64,000 bases of DNA. Origin: Metallyticus violacea. Lineage: Eukaryota > Arthropoda > Insecta > Mantodea > Metallyticidae. The stretch's first letter is position 1, and the number at the start of each line of letters is the position of its first letter. Both the position numbers and the translations under genes were made by a program. Under the pieces are notes generated by a model, which saw only the letters and a list, made by a program, of their open reading frames with translations, ran no database searches and was not told the DNA's origin. The stretch spans positions 61,857,501-61,921,500 of the forward strand of contig CM060834.1 of assembly GCA_030762175.1 (NCBI GenBank). The letters run 5' to 3'. Shown here one piece after another: positions 37,346-48,520 of this stretch.

Positions 37346-37983
37346 AAACTAATATAAATAAATTCACAAAATAGACATTACCTTCTATTTCTCTCCTTTG
37401 TCTCAAGTGAGATTTTTGTTTTTGGCAAAACAGAAGGCAATGATTCACCTTCATCTAGACAGGTTTCAAGATACTGAACTTCAGATAGCCAGAAAGCGAG
37501 CCAAAATTATCTTCTACTTATATTAATTTTCACAATTTTCTTTTAACTCTGCTTAACTCTACTAAATGTCTAATATGTGCCTTATTTCTGAGCATTTTCT
37601 TATATGTTATCCCTGATCTGATCTTAAGTAATTTCTCTGCCATTAATTCTTTCTCCCACTTCATATTACCTGACATCTGAATAAAATATATCTCAACCTC
37701 CATCTCTCCACATATTGGGCAATATTCCTTCTAAATCCAGTTCACAAGCCTAAACCAAACTAAACTTTCCCTCTTGTTCTTATTATACTTCCTGAACATA
37801 TTTTCTTTACATTGAAAAATTTATCTCTTCATAAAATCCCAGAGAAATCTTCATCCTTGACATGGAATTTGAGATCTGTATGATGCTGAGTGCATTGTTA
37901 TGGAGTTTCATCATTTTGGTTGTAGCTAAAGTTGATTTCCCTTGTTTCCAAAATTTGCAACAAGCCTTTTGCCTTACTGCATA

Positions 37984-38912
37984 GTGATCAAGGCATCATG
38001 TACATTTGCTAGGCCTCTGAGTAGCAGCAGCAACAACAACAATAATATATGATGGTACCAACAATTTAGACTCCAACGACAGGAGAAAAATGATATCTTT
38101 GCTCCAAAAGCTGTTGTCACAAACTTCCCATACAAATGATGATCAATGTCCCAGTTATATATAATTTTTCTGAAAATTCTTGTGTTAACTGCAAAATTAG
38201 CTTCTGCAATGAAATTTTAGATGAGATATAGAGTAAATTTATCAATGTTAAGGTAATTAAAACACATACTGCTGGAAGGAAAAATTATACCATACATAAC
38301 CTTCATCTTAATGAAAAGAGTAAAAGTCTAATAGCAACTGAAATTGCAAACATAATAAGAAGCATTAAAAAGAAAAATGTTCCTAAATTAATTTCAGGAA
38401 AACTAGCTTCAATGGAGCCACTTGCTCATGTATGTAGGAAAAAGGCTCCAAATTGTAAAAATTCTAAGAATGTAAAAAAAAAAAAAATAATAATTTCTCA
38501 TAGTTATATATGTAGTGTATGTAACAATAATAGTTTTGCATATTGCATAAAAATGTTTAGTACATAAAAATAAAATAAAATGTAGGAAAATGAGGTAATG
38601 TTAAACGAAAGTACACCTAATGTTATGGTAACATTAAGAGAGTATGGGTTAACTGAATTACAAATTTAATATAATAAGTTAGAAAATTATGAGCTTACAG
38701 CCAGTTACTGCAGATTAAATCATAAAAGGGGTGGTGTATTTGCAGAATGGCCAAAATTTCATTCTCAAAACTGGGTAAAAGAGTTAAGTTTGGAAATAGT
38801 ATTTGAAATTACAGCAGTAAAATTAAAAATTGGAAAGGAATTATTGGTATATATAGATCACCAAACATGGTGATCAAGGCATCATGTACATTCGCTTGGC
38901 CTCTGAGTAGCA
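37984..38912 (+). mobile_element. LINE endonuclease fragment flanked by 43-bp direct repeats
   Basis: Direct repeats of 43 bp (37984-38026 and 38870-38912; two mismatches) flank 843 bp. Inside, the plus strand encodes a coil-like upstream region with NVPKLISGKLASMEPLAH. Then come endonuclease-domain blocks: NESTPNVMVTLREYGLTELQ, ENYELTASYCRLNHKRGGVF, NWVKELSLEIVFEITAVKLK and a broken YRSPN-type motif. It ends before the RT, so it is 3'-truncated, the reverse of normal LINE truncation. Confidence 0.7.
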
Positions 38913-39509
38913 ATGAAATGATGAATTTAAAATAAACAATAAATTTCCAAACAATAAATTTAAACCACTCCTTTTTTCTAAAAACAGTTCATATCATATG
39001 AAAAAAATCATAAGCAATTTAATATTCTTAATAAATAAGTTAGTTGATAAAAAAAATACAAATACAATTTAAAATACAATTTCTACACTTGTGTAAGTTA
39101 CTAAATCAATGTACAATGTCTTTAGAGGAACTTTTGTTTGATCTAATGCTATATTAGCTGGATTAAGTTTAGAAAGCAAACTAAGCATAATGAGGGTTTA
39201 TTACAGTCCTAAAGATATGGAACAAGATAAATTAGCTTCAAATTATACTTCAGCAAATACCTTACTGTTTATTGTGTGCATAAAAATCACAACTAAAAAA
39301 TTAAAAAGTACTTGACAAAAAAAAATATATGAGACACATGCTTCATAAACTAAACTCATGCAAATGAAATAACAATCATAACTTGATTTTAAAATCCTAC
39401 TTCAGTATTTTATGTTAAGAATGATTGGTATAATTAAAAAAAATTTGGCATCATGTGTTTAAAATTTTTTTTCTAAATATACAAAGCTATAAAGCTTCCT
39501 CCTCAGCAG
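38913..39509. other. Unannotated intron stretch
   Basis: Very AT-rich, no feature recognised. Confidence 0.5.
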
Positions 39510-39518
39510 GATCTAATA

Positions 39519-39718
39519 TTAATGGATATCATTGTATGATTAGTTGAACTACACACTCTTAAAGCTTCACTTACTTTTTATAAATGTATGGAACCGGTTT
39601 CGAGAACATTTATAAAAAGTAAGTGAAGCTTTAAGAGTGTGTAGTTCAACTAATCATACAATGATATCCATTAATATGATTGGCTTCACTGTGTTTAAGT
39701 TCCATTTTTACATTTAAG
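39519..39718. mobile_element. Foldback element with 9-bp target duplication (Penelope-derived?)
   Basis: Flanked by GATCTAATA at 39510-39518 and 39719-39727. Arms of about 70 bp (beginning TTAATGGATATCATTGTATG) are nearly perfect inverted repeats around a centre ATGGAACCGGTTTCGAGAAC. The right arm carries an extra ~44-bp tail ending TTTACATTTAAG. The centre, read on the minus strand (GTTCTCGAAACCGGTTCC), is the 3' half of the hammerhead-like motif at 56473-56525. The same element without most of the centre is at 50530-50694. Confidence 0.85.
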
Positions 39719-39727
39719 GATCTAATA

Positions 39728-40972
39728 TGTCTACATTTTACACTACCCATGGGAATCTGTGATGTTGAAGATGATTATGATGATAATGAACCCACATACT
39801 GCAATTTTGTTTGAACTAGTTACTTCTAGCATTTTTCGAAGCTTTTCCTCACCATTTGAAGTCAAATGACTGCCACTTACAGGCTTCAAAGGTTTATCTC
39901 ATGTTAATATTCATCATTCCATCCATATTCTTCGTTGAGCTGACCACTCAACCAGAAATTCTTGTAAGCCTGAATAGGCTGCAATGGGCCTTGGTACTGC
40001 AAACAAACAACATAAAGCACTGCATTGCATTATTTTTGTGTTTATTATCTTAAACCTTGCACACTTTTCCATATTTTCAAAACTGTTTTCCTCTCTATTT
40101 ATATTTTCCAATTTCAGCTCTTCAGCACACCTACTTCTCTCTCACTGCTCCTGTGGGCCACCCAAGTACTTAACTTGTTTCATGTCCCCTGGAAATCTAA
40201 GGGATGTTATACTGGAAGATGTGGAATATTATGGATCCTTTGTCATTTATGTCCACTTGCTTAGGAATGCATTTATTATTTTGAATGCAGTTTTTCCTGT
40301 CTCTGTTTACTATAAGCAAGGTCATTATGTAAAAATGAGAACAAACTAATTGTGCAATTAAGGATGCTCTGTTACAAGTATCATGAAGTCTTAGGGTAGT
40401 GTCAGGACAGGACAACTTCAGTTTGAGTCTCTCACTACCCTTATCCACAAGAGCAAAAGCTTTTACCATCAAGTATTCAGCAAAACTTATGTTTTAGCTG
40501 CATATCTACATTCAAATACAATGCAGCCAGATATCAAATCACCAGTTGGTTGATCTCTTTGAATGGAACTTTTTATATTTCTCTTCCTCTTTTTCACAAC
40601 ATCAGGTCCATGCATAGATGCATAACAAAATTAACTAAATTTACACTACTATTTCACAAAATGAATACCGTGCAACCAGTTGTTTTCCCCTGAAGTGTTT
40701 TACTTATGGGCAAGCGCATCGCTCATTAGTCAGTCAGCCAGTCAGATCTCGGTAACAAACCAACCACACAACAATATACAACCAATTTAAAGCTCGCTCA
40801 TAGGAAAAACCCCATGCCACAAGGGAAAGCAACATTGACTGCACTGTATTTTGGAGCAGTCAACCTCAAACAGCAAGGACATAGATGGAGGAAATGTACT
40901 ATGTTTGAAAATGAAGAAAAGCTCCTTTGCATTATTATCTAACACATAAAAAAAGTGAAAATCAATCTTTAC
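39728..40972. other. RMC1 intron, unannotated
   Basis: No repeat or exon recognised; the plus-strand frames at 39984-40349 have no domain. Confidence 0.4.
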
Positions 40973-41127
40973 CTTTACTAAATGCTGAGGTTCCCTTCAG
41001 TCTTTGATTCCTCTGCTCAAAAAATTTGAACACAGCATAAAATATTGTTGAATCTCCTGTAAGTTTGGCTGCTTCCAAGAACTTTCTAGCAGATACCTGA
41101 TCCACCCCACCAATACTGCGCACAAAT
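40973..41127 (-). CDS. RMC1: RMC1 homologue, internal exon (Mic1 domain end)
   Basis: Bounded by an acceptor ending AAAG at 41128 and a donor GTAAAG at 40972-40967. It encodes FVRSIGGVDQVSARKFLEAA then FYAVFKFFEQRNQRLKG, corresponding to the strongly conserved R-GIGG...SARKFLDAAK...FFEQRNQRLRG segment of RMC1. It enters in phase 2 (completing an Arg codon) and leaves in phase 1. The acceptor lacks a long pyrimidine tract. Confidence 0.92.
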
Positions 41128-41427
41128 CTTTCAAACAAAATAACACATTAGAAGTGCAGTTAGATATTGTCCTTCAGTCATCTGTAACATATTGTCATGC
41201 TACAATCTGCTAACCCTGTGTTAATAAGAAATTAGATATGTACAAACTAGTAGCTTCATTAGTATTACAAGTTGAAGTCATTATCAACCTGAAATATTAT
41301 TTAAAATGTTCATGTAGGAAATATTATCATCTTATAAGAACTTTACTTAAGAAACAAAGGACAAAGCTGTACACAGAAAGTATTGTATATAAATCCTAAT
41401 ATTTCTCTGTTTTCGTAACATCATTTC

Positions 41428-41614
41428 TAATAATCTCTTCTTACTCCAACTATTTAAACACACTTTTTTGGCTTCACTTACTACAGATTTGCTCAGGACA
41501 AGTTTTGTGGACCCTCATCCACACACTCAGCTGTTAAATAACTTGAGTAAATCTCCAGTAAGTGAGGCCAAAAAGAGTATGTTTAAATAGTTTGACATAG
41601 AAGAGATTATTAAT
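41428..41614. mobile_element. Foldback element with degenerate hammerhead-like centre
   Basis: Arms (about 41428-41495 and 41545-41614) pair through CTATTTAAACACAC.../...TATGTTTAAATAG and GGCTTCACTTACT/AGTAAGTGAGGCC. The centre on the minus strand reads CTGAGTG, GTGGA-TGAGGG-TCCAC hairpin, AAAAC, TT, GTC. Two core positions differ from a hammerhead consensus. Lies in an RMC1 intron. Confidence 0.75.
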
Positions 41615-41699
41615 GTGTGCTTCAATGTGTTAGAATTCAAATTTAATTAATATTGAGATCATTCAGCTTGTGTGTGTGTAAGCTTTTAATAAACAATAA

Positions 41700-41935
41700 A
41701 TTAAAAAAAAACACCATGTTATATGTGGTCGCATGGTTATATGTGGTCGTCCTAAGAATGTGGGCAGCAGGCATTCCTATTAATGAAATAGTAAATGCTG
41801 TTATAGAGAGATATGAAGATATAAACCATTGGATTAGATTTTTCCAAGATCAAGGGGAGGAAGGCTTTAAAACAAGACCAAAGACACGATAATCGAAGAA
41901 GACCACATTGGAAGAAGTAGCAGCAATTTTATCCT
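41700..41935 (+). pseudogene. Tc1/mariner helix-turn-helix fragment
   Basis: The plus strand encodes VVLRMWAAGIPINEIVNAV, then INHWIRFFQDQGEEGFKTRP, then (past a stop) KKTTLEEVAAILSYL. This is the N-terminal DNA-binding region of Tc1-type transposases, including the GEEGLKTRPKTGRP turn. Catalytic domain absent. Confidence 0.7.
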
Positions 41936-42110
41936 ACTTATGTATCAACTTGTTTACACTAAACTCCATTTACTTCCATAAAACTAGACATGTTTCAGCA
42001 GCACTCACTCCCATCTTCAGTTGTTGACCCAGTTGGTTGGTCAACAACAGGTCTTAGTTTTATGTAAGTACATGGAGTTTAGTCTAAACAAGTTGAACAT
42101 ATAGTAGAAT
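41936..42110. mobile_element. Foldback element with hammerhead-like centre
   Basis: Arms pair through TCAACTTGTTTACACTAAACTCC (left, about 41945) and GGAGTTTAGTCTAAACAAGTTGA (right, ending about 42098), and more weakly outward. The left arm, read on the minus strand, contains a hammerhead-like core. The right arm has the same sequence with that core deleted. Confidence 0.78.
41981..42027 (-). ncRNA. Hammerhead-ribozyme-like motif
   Basis: Minus strand: CTGAAGA (42020-42014), a short stem II around loop TGAGTG, GAAAC (41996-41992), two-base loop AT, then GTC (41989-41987). Flanks TCAACAA and TAGTTTTA can pair imperfectly as stem I. Stem III would be two base pairs, as in minimal hammerheads reported from Penelope-like elements. 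An extra T follows CTGAAGA, and stem II has a mismatch, so activity is doubtful. Confidence 0.5.
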
Positions 42111-43679
42111 ATATTACCACACCATTGTCCACAGCTTTGTAAGTACAATTTATATAACATCAATTTTATATTCAAACAAAGGTGATCTTTTAACCCGCAA
42201 TCTTAATCTTGAGAGAGCTTGATCTTAATTGTAGCAATGTTACCATAGAAGATGTCTACATGACAGTCGCATGCATCACTGGAAGACAGTTGTAAAGGAA
42301 AGCTTCAATGATGATCATCACAACATTCATTCACGTTAGTTTTGCCTTGTGTAGTTAAACGTTTCAATGAGATTCAATTTAAGGTTGTGCATATGCTTTA
42401 TAATAAAATTGGTGCTTTTCTGTCATTACAATAAGAAAGCTAATAGGGCCTATGTATTATTTATAACAATATGCATCTATAGATAATAAAGAAGATCATG
42501 GTATAGTATATAAACTGCAGTTTACCATTTTAATGTACAACTTTTATTAATGTTATAATATAAAAGTGTATGAATCATTTCAAATCAATTCAAACAAAAT
42601 AATAAATCAAAAATGCAATACAAAACATATTTACATGTTTTTAAAAGAATTATCTCAGATGAAGAACTCCAAACCTCTCCATGTTTCTAAATTCCTTGAT
42701 TGTATATTGATATACATATCAATAATAATAAATGGCACTGTGCAATATTAATTGAAACCATAACACATTATAAAGTACATTTTTATTTTTCCAGTGAGTA
42801 AAAGGAATTTTGAAAGTTTATTGTACCATCATTACTAGCAGAAGCATCATGAATTGAACCTTTGATTTATTCTGGCATCATAAAAAAAGCTTATCTCTGA
42901 AAGTTTTCATATTTTCTGTACCTTTTACAACTGTATATCAAGAACAAATTTGTATATGACTTTGTTTATTCACTGAATATGGACAAAAAGTTTTTGCCTA
43001 CAGTCATTAATTTTATCAATTAATTAAAAGATTTCAGTTCTCACATCTTCATTTTTTTTATTCACTTTATGTACTATTGTAAAATTAATTTTGGTAGATT
43101 CAGTATTTTCAGTTTTAATTTTGATATGTGTCCAGCTTCTGATCTACATAACAATACATTATAGGAAAACCTAAATACTTAAACCCATTATAAAATCATA
43201 AAATTCTTAATAATAAAGGTAATGATGCCATCAAAGTATATAATAGCGAACAGATGCCAGCTCACTTTCGTTCCACATGATTTTGAAATGCCTACTGTTC
43301 CACCTATGCATCTTATTTTTTTTGTTTAATTTCATTTTCCATGTATCTATTTGTGCTTAAAGAACAATATATACTATATGTAGACTACTGAAATTGGTGA
43401 CTTATAAACTAGGGTTACCAACTCTCCCATATTATATGGGAGCTTCTGTAGTCTGCTTTAATTTTTAGCCAACTGTCTCCTATTTTGATTTTATATGGGA
43501 ATGCATATCTCTTATTTTTCAGAATGATGCCAACTTATTTATATATATATATATCTGTGGCATCTCCTGAAATAATTTTGTAGTAACATCCTTGAATTAA
43601 AAGTATGCATACATATGAATACACTATATCAAATCGACTGCAATCAATTATTGGATCTCCACTTTAGGTTCCCGTTAGC
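42111..43679. other. RMC1 intron, unannotated
   Basis: AT-rich; a short TATATATA run near 43545. No gene recognised. Confidence 0.5.
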
Positions 43680-44115
43680 ATCTCCTGGTTCATGTCTCAT
43701 GATTCTTTTGCATTGAGGTTGAAGTTTTTATGTGATATAAACGAAAAAATATTTAAAGGAAATTGCATCAATCACATAATTCACAACGCCACTAAATTTG
43801 CTTGTGATACTTCAGATGTAGAAGGAGAGATGATAATTAAGAAAATGTATGGTCACTTTTCAGTGTTTGCAAAAAGGAGGGAGGAACTAAAGCCATTTTT
43901 TGGTTTTGTTGGTATTGAATGGTATGAAATTTCAAGGCATGTACATATACGTCTCTCACAGCTGTTGAAGGTTAGTGAAATCTGGAAAACCAATTACAAG
44001 CTATTACAGAATTACAGTAGAAATACTATTTTAGTGATGAAGAACCAGATAAAGTGCTTATACCTACTTGAGCATATCTTAAATTCTTTTCTTATGTTGG
44101 CATCTTCTATATAAA
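43680..44115 (+). pseudogene. hAT-type transposase fragment, open for 140 codons
   Basis: Open plus-strand frame with FKGNCINHIIHNATKFACD, EMIIKKMYGHFSVFAKRREE and VGIEWYEISRHVHIRLSQLL. This matches the central region of hAT-like transposases (CxxHxxHNAxKxA ... I...FS.S.KR.E.LK ... H..TRWLSLL); the usual TRWLSL is decayed to IRLSQL. Start and end of the transposase are lost, and it is antisense within an RMC1 intron. Confidence 0.72.
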
Positions 44116-44545
44116 CCTCCAAATATCTTGAGATTTCAAACTTTACTATAATGGAATCATTCAAGTAGTTAAAGTATTAATCACTAAAATCAGTCAAAGA
44201 AAACAGTATGTTTTTTGACAATAAAACACACAAATTATAAATAAATTAGGCTCTGTCAGTTAGAAAAATTAATACTAATACTAACTTTGTTGATTTCTAT
44301 GAATCTCTTCACTCGTATATTATAAATCATTCCACATTCCACATTTCTGACAAAGTGATGACAATCATATCCTTGCTACATGTATATTGGAGTTACACCA
44401 AAATAACACATGTTCAGTCTATGAGTCAGATTTTCTTGTTTATAAGCAAATTATCAGATTGGCACAAAATCACATCTACAGAGTTTGTATAACAATAAAC
44501 AGAAAACCAAAATAATGAAGTAAATAATAAAACAGTCACCATTCT

Positions 44546-46420
44546 TATGTTTGAATTTGAATTTGAATTTATTTCTTCTAATTACCCAATTTACATGCAG
44601 ATATACATACAAATATTATTCTTTAACAAATTTTCCTACCTTCTTAAAAATATTATCAAAACTTAATATATTACATGAAATTTCTCCTACTAACACATCT
44701 ATAAAATATATTTAATTTTAACAATTTCATCTAATTAACTACTGGGCCCTCGTCTTTGGTTCATCAGCGGTTTCCCAATGGAATATCTGGAAGACTTGGA
44801 CACAACCAAAGAAAAAGAACTTATATGTACAATCAATTTCTTATGCCTTCTGATCTCTGCAAATTTCCTATACCTCAACTGGGTTCATCCATATCTTAAC
44901 CACCTGGTTATATGTATGGTATATGAGCCCCCCTTACAATTCCCTGCTTCCCCCTCCTGTGTGTCTTCAAACTCCTTCCCTATACATCTCCATTCCTCCC
45001 TTGCCTTCACTAAAAATTCCCCAATCTCATTAATTTTTTCTATCCTCTCCTCTGTCAGTATTTTAATTACTATTATATCATAACATAATTTATCTCATTT
45101 ACCATTCCAAATACTATCCCTCCATTTTTTCACTATTTCACATTTTAATAAACAATGAAACATACTATCTTCTTTCCCACACATTACACATCCTGCCTTA
45201 TAATTTTTTCTTACTCCTTTAAGGAATAATACCCCTGCATGCTACCATGCCAGGCCTATTCTTCTGAACTGATCACAATTATCTATATACTTCTCTCTTC
45301 CCCCAATTTTTTTTATCTTCCTATATAACCCTAGAGAGCTTTTATCCTCCAAACTCCTGCTTCTCCTGCTTCTCAATAACTTCCATCCTATGTCTCACTT
45401 CTTCCCCAAAACCTCTCCTATTACTTTCACCCAATCTCCAAACATCCCCCATTTCAATTTCTCCTAATATTTTCCCCACTTCTCCAAACCAACTTTCTCT
45501 TCCCAAAATATCTCTTTGATACACAAGACATACTTTAAGTATATTATTATTATTTAATTTAAGACATCCATAGCAATATTAAATAATTCCTTCAACTATT
45601 ATACCTTTCCTTCCTACTCTTCCCAATTCTAACAAACTTAACCTCCTTGGTGAGCTTCTTGGTAACCAAAATACTTCTATGGACCACATCAGTCTTCATC
45701 CAACCCTTTGAAACCCCCCAAACTTCTACTGCATACATCATCTTAGCTTCAAGCACTACCTCATATAATCTCTCAAACCGTTTCATTGGTAATGTGGGAA
45801 TTTTATACAAACTTATTCTAACTGCCCTTATAGCTAACTTACCTTTGGCATTTATATTTCTTGACTGCACCTCCTATCTTCCATTTCTGGCAAATCGCAA
45901 CCCCAAATATTAAAATTCTTTCACTACTTCTCTTTGATCTCCATTTATAAACCATCCCTCATTCTTCCTTAATTTTGGTCCTTTTTTGAATACTAATATC
46001 TTTGATTTTTTACTATTTATTTTTAGACCCCATTCTGTACAATATCTACTAATTTCATTGATGGCATGCTGTAGCCCTATCACAGTTACCGCCCCTGAAA
46101 TTAGATCATCTACAAAATGCAGTGCTTGTATATCTTTCATTCCAATTATTGGACAGTGCCTGTTCTTCATTCCGATCCTTTCTATGATATCATCTATAAA
46201 TAAGTTAAATAATATTGGGCTCAGTTTACATCCCTGTCTCAAATCCTTTTCTTGGCTCCTCTGTAATTCTACTCCCATCACATCTGACACAAAATCTAAT
46301 TCCTTCGTACATTTTTGCAGCCCTACTGACTCCCTTGCATCTCAATTTGTATGCTAATGCCTTCTTATTTATTGTGTCAAATGCTTTCCCTAAATCCACA
46401 AAAAAGATTTATAATTACCC
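44546..46420 (-). mobile_element. LINE family 1, RT to 3' end
   Basis: The minus strand carries RT blocks EKDLRQGCKLSPILFNLFID, IQALHFVDDLISGAV (the box is FVDD), and INSKKSKILVFKKG (46290-45910). Then follow a connection region (ISLYKIPTLPMKRFERLYEV, MMYAVEVWG), a C-terminal zinc knuckle (CVMCGKEDSMFHCLLKC, about 45195-45135) and a 3' UTR. It ends in an AATTCAAATTCAAATT repeat at 44570-44550, which is its 3' tail. Frame breaks are present. 5' part missing. Same family as 5480-6255 and 55060-60300. Confidence 0.85.
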
Positions 46421-46489
46421 CTTTTTTTCCTTAAATAGTTATTCACTATAGTTTAAATCACCATAATATTATCTGTTGTTCTTCATTCT

Positions 46490-47095
46490 TATGTTAGAAG
46501 AGAAGGAACTGAAGAGACTGAAAAATTCTCATACCTATGCAATGTTATATCAAAGGATGTGGGTCTTAGATGTTAAGACTAGATTTAAGGGAGCAAGATT
46601 TGCTTTCTCATAATTAATCTCTTTATGCAAATCCAAAAAAATATCCCTGAAGTTAAAGAGTATAGTATTTAGGATATATTAATATAATAATGTTAAATCT
46701 GTCTTATTATATGGATGTGAAGCATGGAAAGCTACCAAGTCAATTGAAATGAAACTACAAGGTTTATAAACAGATGCCTAAGAATTATTATGGAGTCTGT
46801 TGGCCAAACCTATAGAAAATTACTGGATAACATGAAATTTGGAAAGAGGTAAAATATCGCAAATAGAAATGGATAGAACATACATTGAAAAGCGAAGATG
46901 AAAGTATTGTCAAAACAGCTTTAGAATGAAATCCTCAAGGAAAAGTAAGAAGAAGAAAACATGGTGAAATATAACTGGAACTGAAAAACTGAGAGATCAG
47001 GGAAAAGTTGGAAGAAGATTAAATCTTTGGCAAAGAACAAAGTTACTTTCATCAAGGCCTTACACTTCCCAGTAGAGCAAATGCAATTATTCATT
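46490..47095 (+). pseudogene. Second LINE lineage, C-terminal fragment (RTE-like)
   Basis: The plus strand encodes EETEKFSYLCNVISKD, SVLLYGCEAWKATKSIEMKL and, further on, the pattern RKWxxxxHTLKSEDESIVK, NPQGKVRRRKHG and a final LSSRPYT-like tail. These resemble the post-RT region of RTE-like and related LINEs (YGCETWK...W.GH.LRK...NPQGKR.RGRP). Multiple frame changes. Opposite strand to the adjacent LINE. Confidence 0.7.
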
Positions 47096-47307
47096 CATTC
47101 ATATATGAGTAATATAAATATCACAGTATCTAAATGACTTGAATTAATTCAAGTATCAAGTATTCATTTAAGTATCTAAACAAATCATGACTGAACAAAA
47201 TGACCCAATGACAAGAAAAGAAAGAGCAGGTACACTGCCACTACTCTATTTCATTATACCGTAATTAGAGCAAATATGGAACTACAGCATAGGTAACCTA
47301 GACTTAC

Positions 47308-47447
47308 CTGAGAGCAGGAAGAATTTGTTGTTTGGACAGCAGAACTTCTATGATTTCCTCATTTGCTGTGGAAAGTCGTTTCAGCATGTCAAGTGCCAAT
47401 TGGTGTGCTGCTGGATAGAGGTTTTCCAAAGACAGCAGTAAACATGC
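47308..47447 (-). CDS. RMC1: RMC1 homologue, internal exon
   Basis: Acceptor TTTCAG before 47447, donor GTAAGT after 47308. Encodes ACLLLSLENLYPAAHQLALD then MLKRLSTANEEIIEVLLSKQ, very close to the vertebrate RMC1 run ACLLLSLES.YP.AHQLSLDMLKRLSTANDEI. Enters in phase 0 and leaves in phase 2, matching both neighbours. This is the most diagnostic exon. Confidence 0.95.
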
Positions 47448-47739
47448 CTGAAATATCCAGCATTTAATAATAAGCTAGCAAGGAAACATAATTACATATA
47501 ACAATAAAATATACTGCTATAAACTATAAAGAATACTACATTTCTTTCCTCCTTTCTCCAACTTATGCCTCTTCCTCTTTTTCTTCTTCCTTTTCTATTT
47601 GAATTCATTTACTCCTTTAGTATGACTTTTGTACAGCATCTCTCTCTCAGTAACAATAAAAATGTTAAACTGTTTAGCACTGTAACTTTAGTAGCTAAGA
47701 TGGGAAAGTCCCTTGTTGTCCATGACAAAGAGGTAACAG

Positions 47740-48520
47740 TTAGTGGAAAGCTTCACTTACTGGGGATTTACTCAGGACATGTTTCATAGACCCTCATCCA
47801 TATCCTCAGCTGTTAAACGACTGTTGCATCATTTGTATAAGTTCGGTTGATCTGGTTTGAGTCCGGCAGTCTTGTGATAAACTTGAATAAAGAGCTGTCT
47901 GCTTCTGGGACGTCAAAATTTAATAAGTTTTGCTCATGTTTTTCATGTAAATCCTTTCTCATGTGTTTAATTCTTTTGTTTGCTAAACTGTTTTTAATAA
48001 CTTGATACCTGTTTCTATCTCATGGTTATCATTCCATAAATGTGCTGCCACCGCTGATTATTCTATTTGTTTGTAATGGATATATTTTCAATGTTCCTTC
48101 AACCTAATGCCTACATTTCTTTGTTTTTGTTACATAGATTTTTTCACAATCCTGACAATTAATCTAGTAAATTCATTTTCTTTTCTTTGGGCCTGGAATC
48201 TGTTTTGTTCAATTTCAATAACTTTTTAATACTGTATCAGTTTTGAGGTGCTAAGATGATATTGTACTGCTTGAAAATTTTTTTAAATTTCTTATTGACT
48301 GAAGGATGGTAAGTAAATTTTTTAAATATTTTTTCCCTTTTTAATTCACTCAATGTTGTGATTTTTTAAATTCTTTTTTGTTTCTAAAATTTTTAAACAT
48401 TTTGGTTAATCATCTGTTTGCTGAACCCATTTGATTTAGCAGCTTCTATTATGTTCAGATATTCAATCTAGTATTCTTCTTTGTTCAGCAGTATATTTAC
48501 TAATTTCTACTTCTATGTGA
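47740..48520 (-). mobile_element. Penelope-like element, 5'-truncated, GIY-YIG end (left copy)
   Basis: The minus strand encodes, with frame breaks, linker text YHPSVNKKFKKIFKQYNII-like (about 48300-48250) and the GIY-YIG endonuclease region INCQDCEKIYVTKTKKC (48165-48115), RLKEH and SAVAAHLWNDNHEI (about 48060-48010). These are hallmarks of Penelope-like retroelements. Then follow a 3' region and a hammerhead-like motif at 47817-47767. RT is absent. Lies head to head with a second copy to its right. Confidence 0.75.
47767..47817 (-). ncRNA. Hammerhead-ribozyme-like motif, best-preserved
   Basis: Minus strand: TTTAACAG, CTGAGGA (47809-47803), T, stem II ATGGA-TGAGGG-TCTAT, GAAA (47785-47782), C, loop AT, GTC (47778-47776), then CTGAGTAAA. 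Stem I pairs TTTA/TAAA and CAG/CTG around a small internal loop. Stem III is the 2-bp AC/GT form. Both catalytic blocks (CTGANGA and GAAA) and a permissible cleavage triplet (GTC) are intact. The one departure is an unpaired T before stem II. Confidence 0.6.

Noticed and set aside
39984..40349. 121-codon plus-strand frame, hydrophobic
   Set aside because: No domain, no splice context, antisense in an intron; composition explains the hydrophobicity.
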